Of a stretch of 23,421 nucleotides of DNA, positions 23,221 to 23,421 are shown piece after piece. Below the pieces are notes generated by a model. It saw nothing but the letters and a program-made list of their open reading frames with translations, was not told the origin of the DNA and ran no database searches. This DNA is from an uncultured Atopobium sp. Its GTDB lineage: Bacteria; Actinomycetota; Coriobacteriia; Coriobacteriales; Atopobiaceae. Position numbers and translations under genes: made by a program. The stretch's first letter is position 1; each line of letters opens with the position of its first letter. The stretch covers positions 1 to 23,421 of the forward strand of contig CAMXVQ010000016.1 in assembly GCA_947252455.1 (NCBI GenBank), read 5' to 3'.

Positions 23221-23421
23221 CTAGGCATTACTGCTAAGTTTTGTTGCAAGTGCACAAATTGCCTGCTTATAGCCGTCTATACCTTCACCAATAATACTTT
23301 TGAAACACGCAGCGCGTATATAAGAAATTTTGCGAAACTCGTCACGCTCGTCTATGTTTGTAATGTGCACCTCAACTGTTGGAATATTTACGGCTTTAAG
23401 CGCGTCAAGAAGTGCGATAGA
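23221..23421 (-). CDS. aroQ: Type II 3-dehydroquinate dehydratase, 3' end only
   Basis: The last 66 residues read from the right edge, SIALLDALKAVNIPTVEVHI, TNIDERDEFRKISYIRAACF, KSIIGEGIDGYKQAICALA, to a TAG at 23223-23221. This is the C-terminal half of the dodecameric type II dehydroquinase that makes 3-dehydroshikimate in the shikimate pathway. The motif VEVHITN and the RKISY segment correspond to family positions near the substrate phosphate/lid region. The 5' part is beyond the window. It is convergent with the methyltransferase gene, with 14 bases between stops, and belongs to a different transcript. Confidence 0.88.
   Translation of the reverse strand, partial: SIALLDALKAVNIPTVEVHITNIDERDEFRKISYIRAACFKSIIGEGIDGYKQAICALATKLSSNA

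Noticed and set aside
1..23421. CRISPR arrays, tRNAs, rRNAs or transposase genes
   Set aside because: I saw no regularly spaced repeats, cloverleaf or rRNA-like sequence, or DDE transposase; the short tandem repeats have no spacers.

Overview
This window joins two very different pieces of DNA. Positions 1-45 end in a sequencing-library adapter, so the left edge is a contig end. Positions 46 to about 5.94 kb are strongly A+T-rich and carry accessory genes: the 3' end of a possible nuclease gene overlapping an SF2 helicase gene (a Hachiman/AbpAB-like defence pair), a broken MOBP-type relaxase gene with mobC, a C-terminal scrap of another protein, and an AbiEi/AbiEii toxin-antitoxin pair with a recognisable promoter and palindromic operator candidate. 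This is best read as a degraded mobilizable element carrying phage-defence cargo, probably from a low-GC Firmicute-type source.

From about 6.05 kb to the end the DNA has moderate G+C and is a chromosomal housekeeping cluster, almost entirely on the + strand: asp23/yloU - fakA (DhaL family) - recG - rsmD - coaD - sepIVA-like DivIVA protein - DUF177 (yceD) - rpmF - plsX - acpP - rnc - smc - ftsY - ffh - TrmH-family RNA methyltransferase, with the 3' end of a convergent type II aroQ at the right edge. The DivIVA-like gene between coaD and DUF177 is an actinobacterial arrangement, while asp23-fakA-recG and plsX-acpP-rnc-smc-ftsY-ffh resemble the Firmicute order. That mixture and the moderate G+C suggest the class Coriobacteriia, perhaps the Atopobium/Fannyhessea/Olsenella group. 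This is an inference from gene order and protein appearance, not from a search.

Functionally the chromosomal part links phospholipid and fatty-acid metabolism (fakA, plsX, acpP, coaD), ribosome and RNA maturation (rsmD, rpmF, DUF177, rnc, TrmH), DNA repair and chromosome segregation (recG, smc), cell envelope growth (the SepIVA-like protein) and co-translational membrane targeting (ftsY, ffh). rpmF is bounded by its own promoter-like region and a clear intrinsic terminator. plsX onward looks like a second set of transcripts, with possible breaks before acpP and after rnc.

I found no CRISPR array, tRNA, rRNA or intact transposase, and no convincing wholly new system. The most interesting points are the truncated helicase defence pair inside a decaying mobile element, the two-lesion relaxase, a three-half-site motif upstream of rpmF, an Asp-to-Asn change at a metal-ligand position of RNase III, and unusually GC-rich intergenic spacers that each carry a different short tandem repeat.
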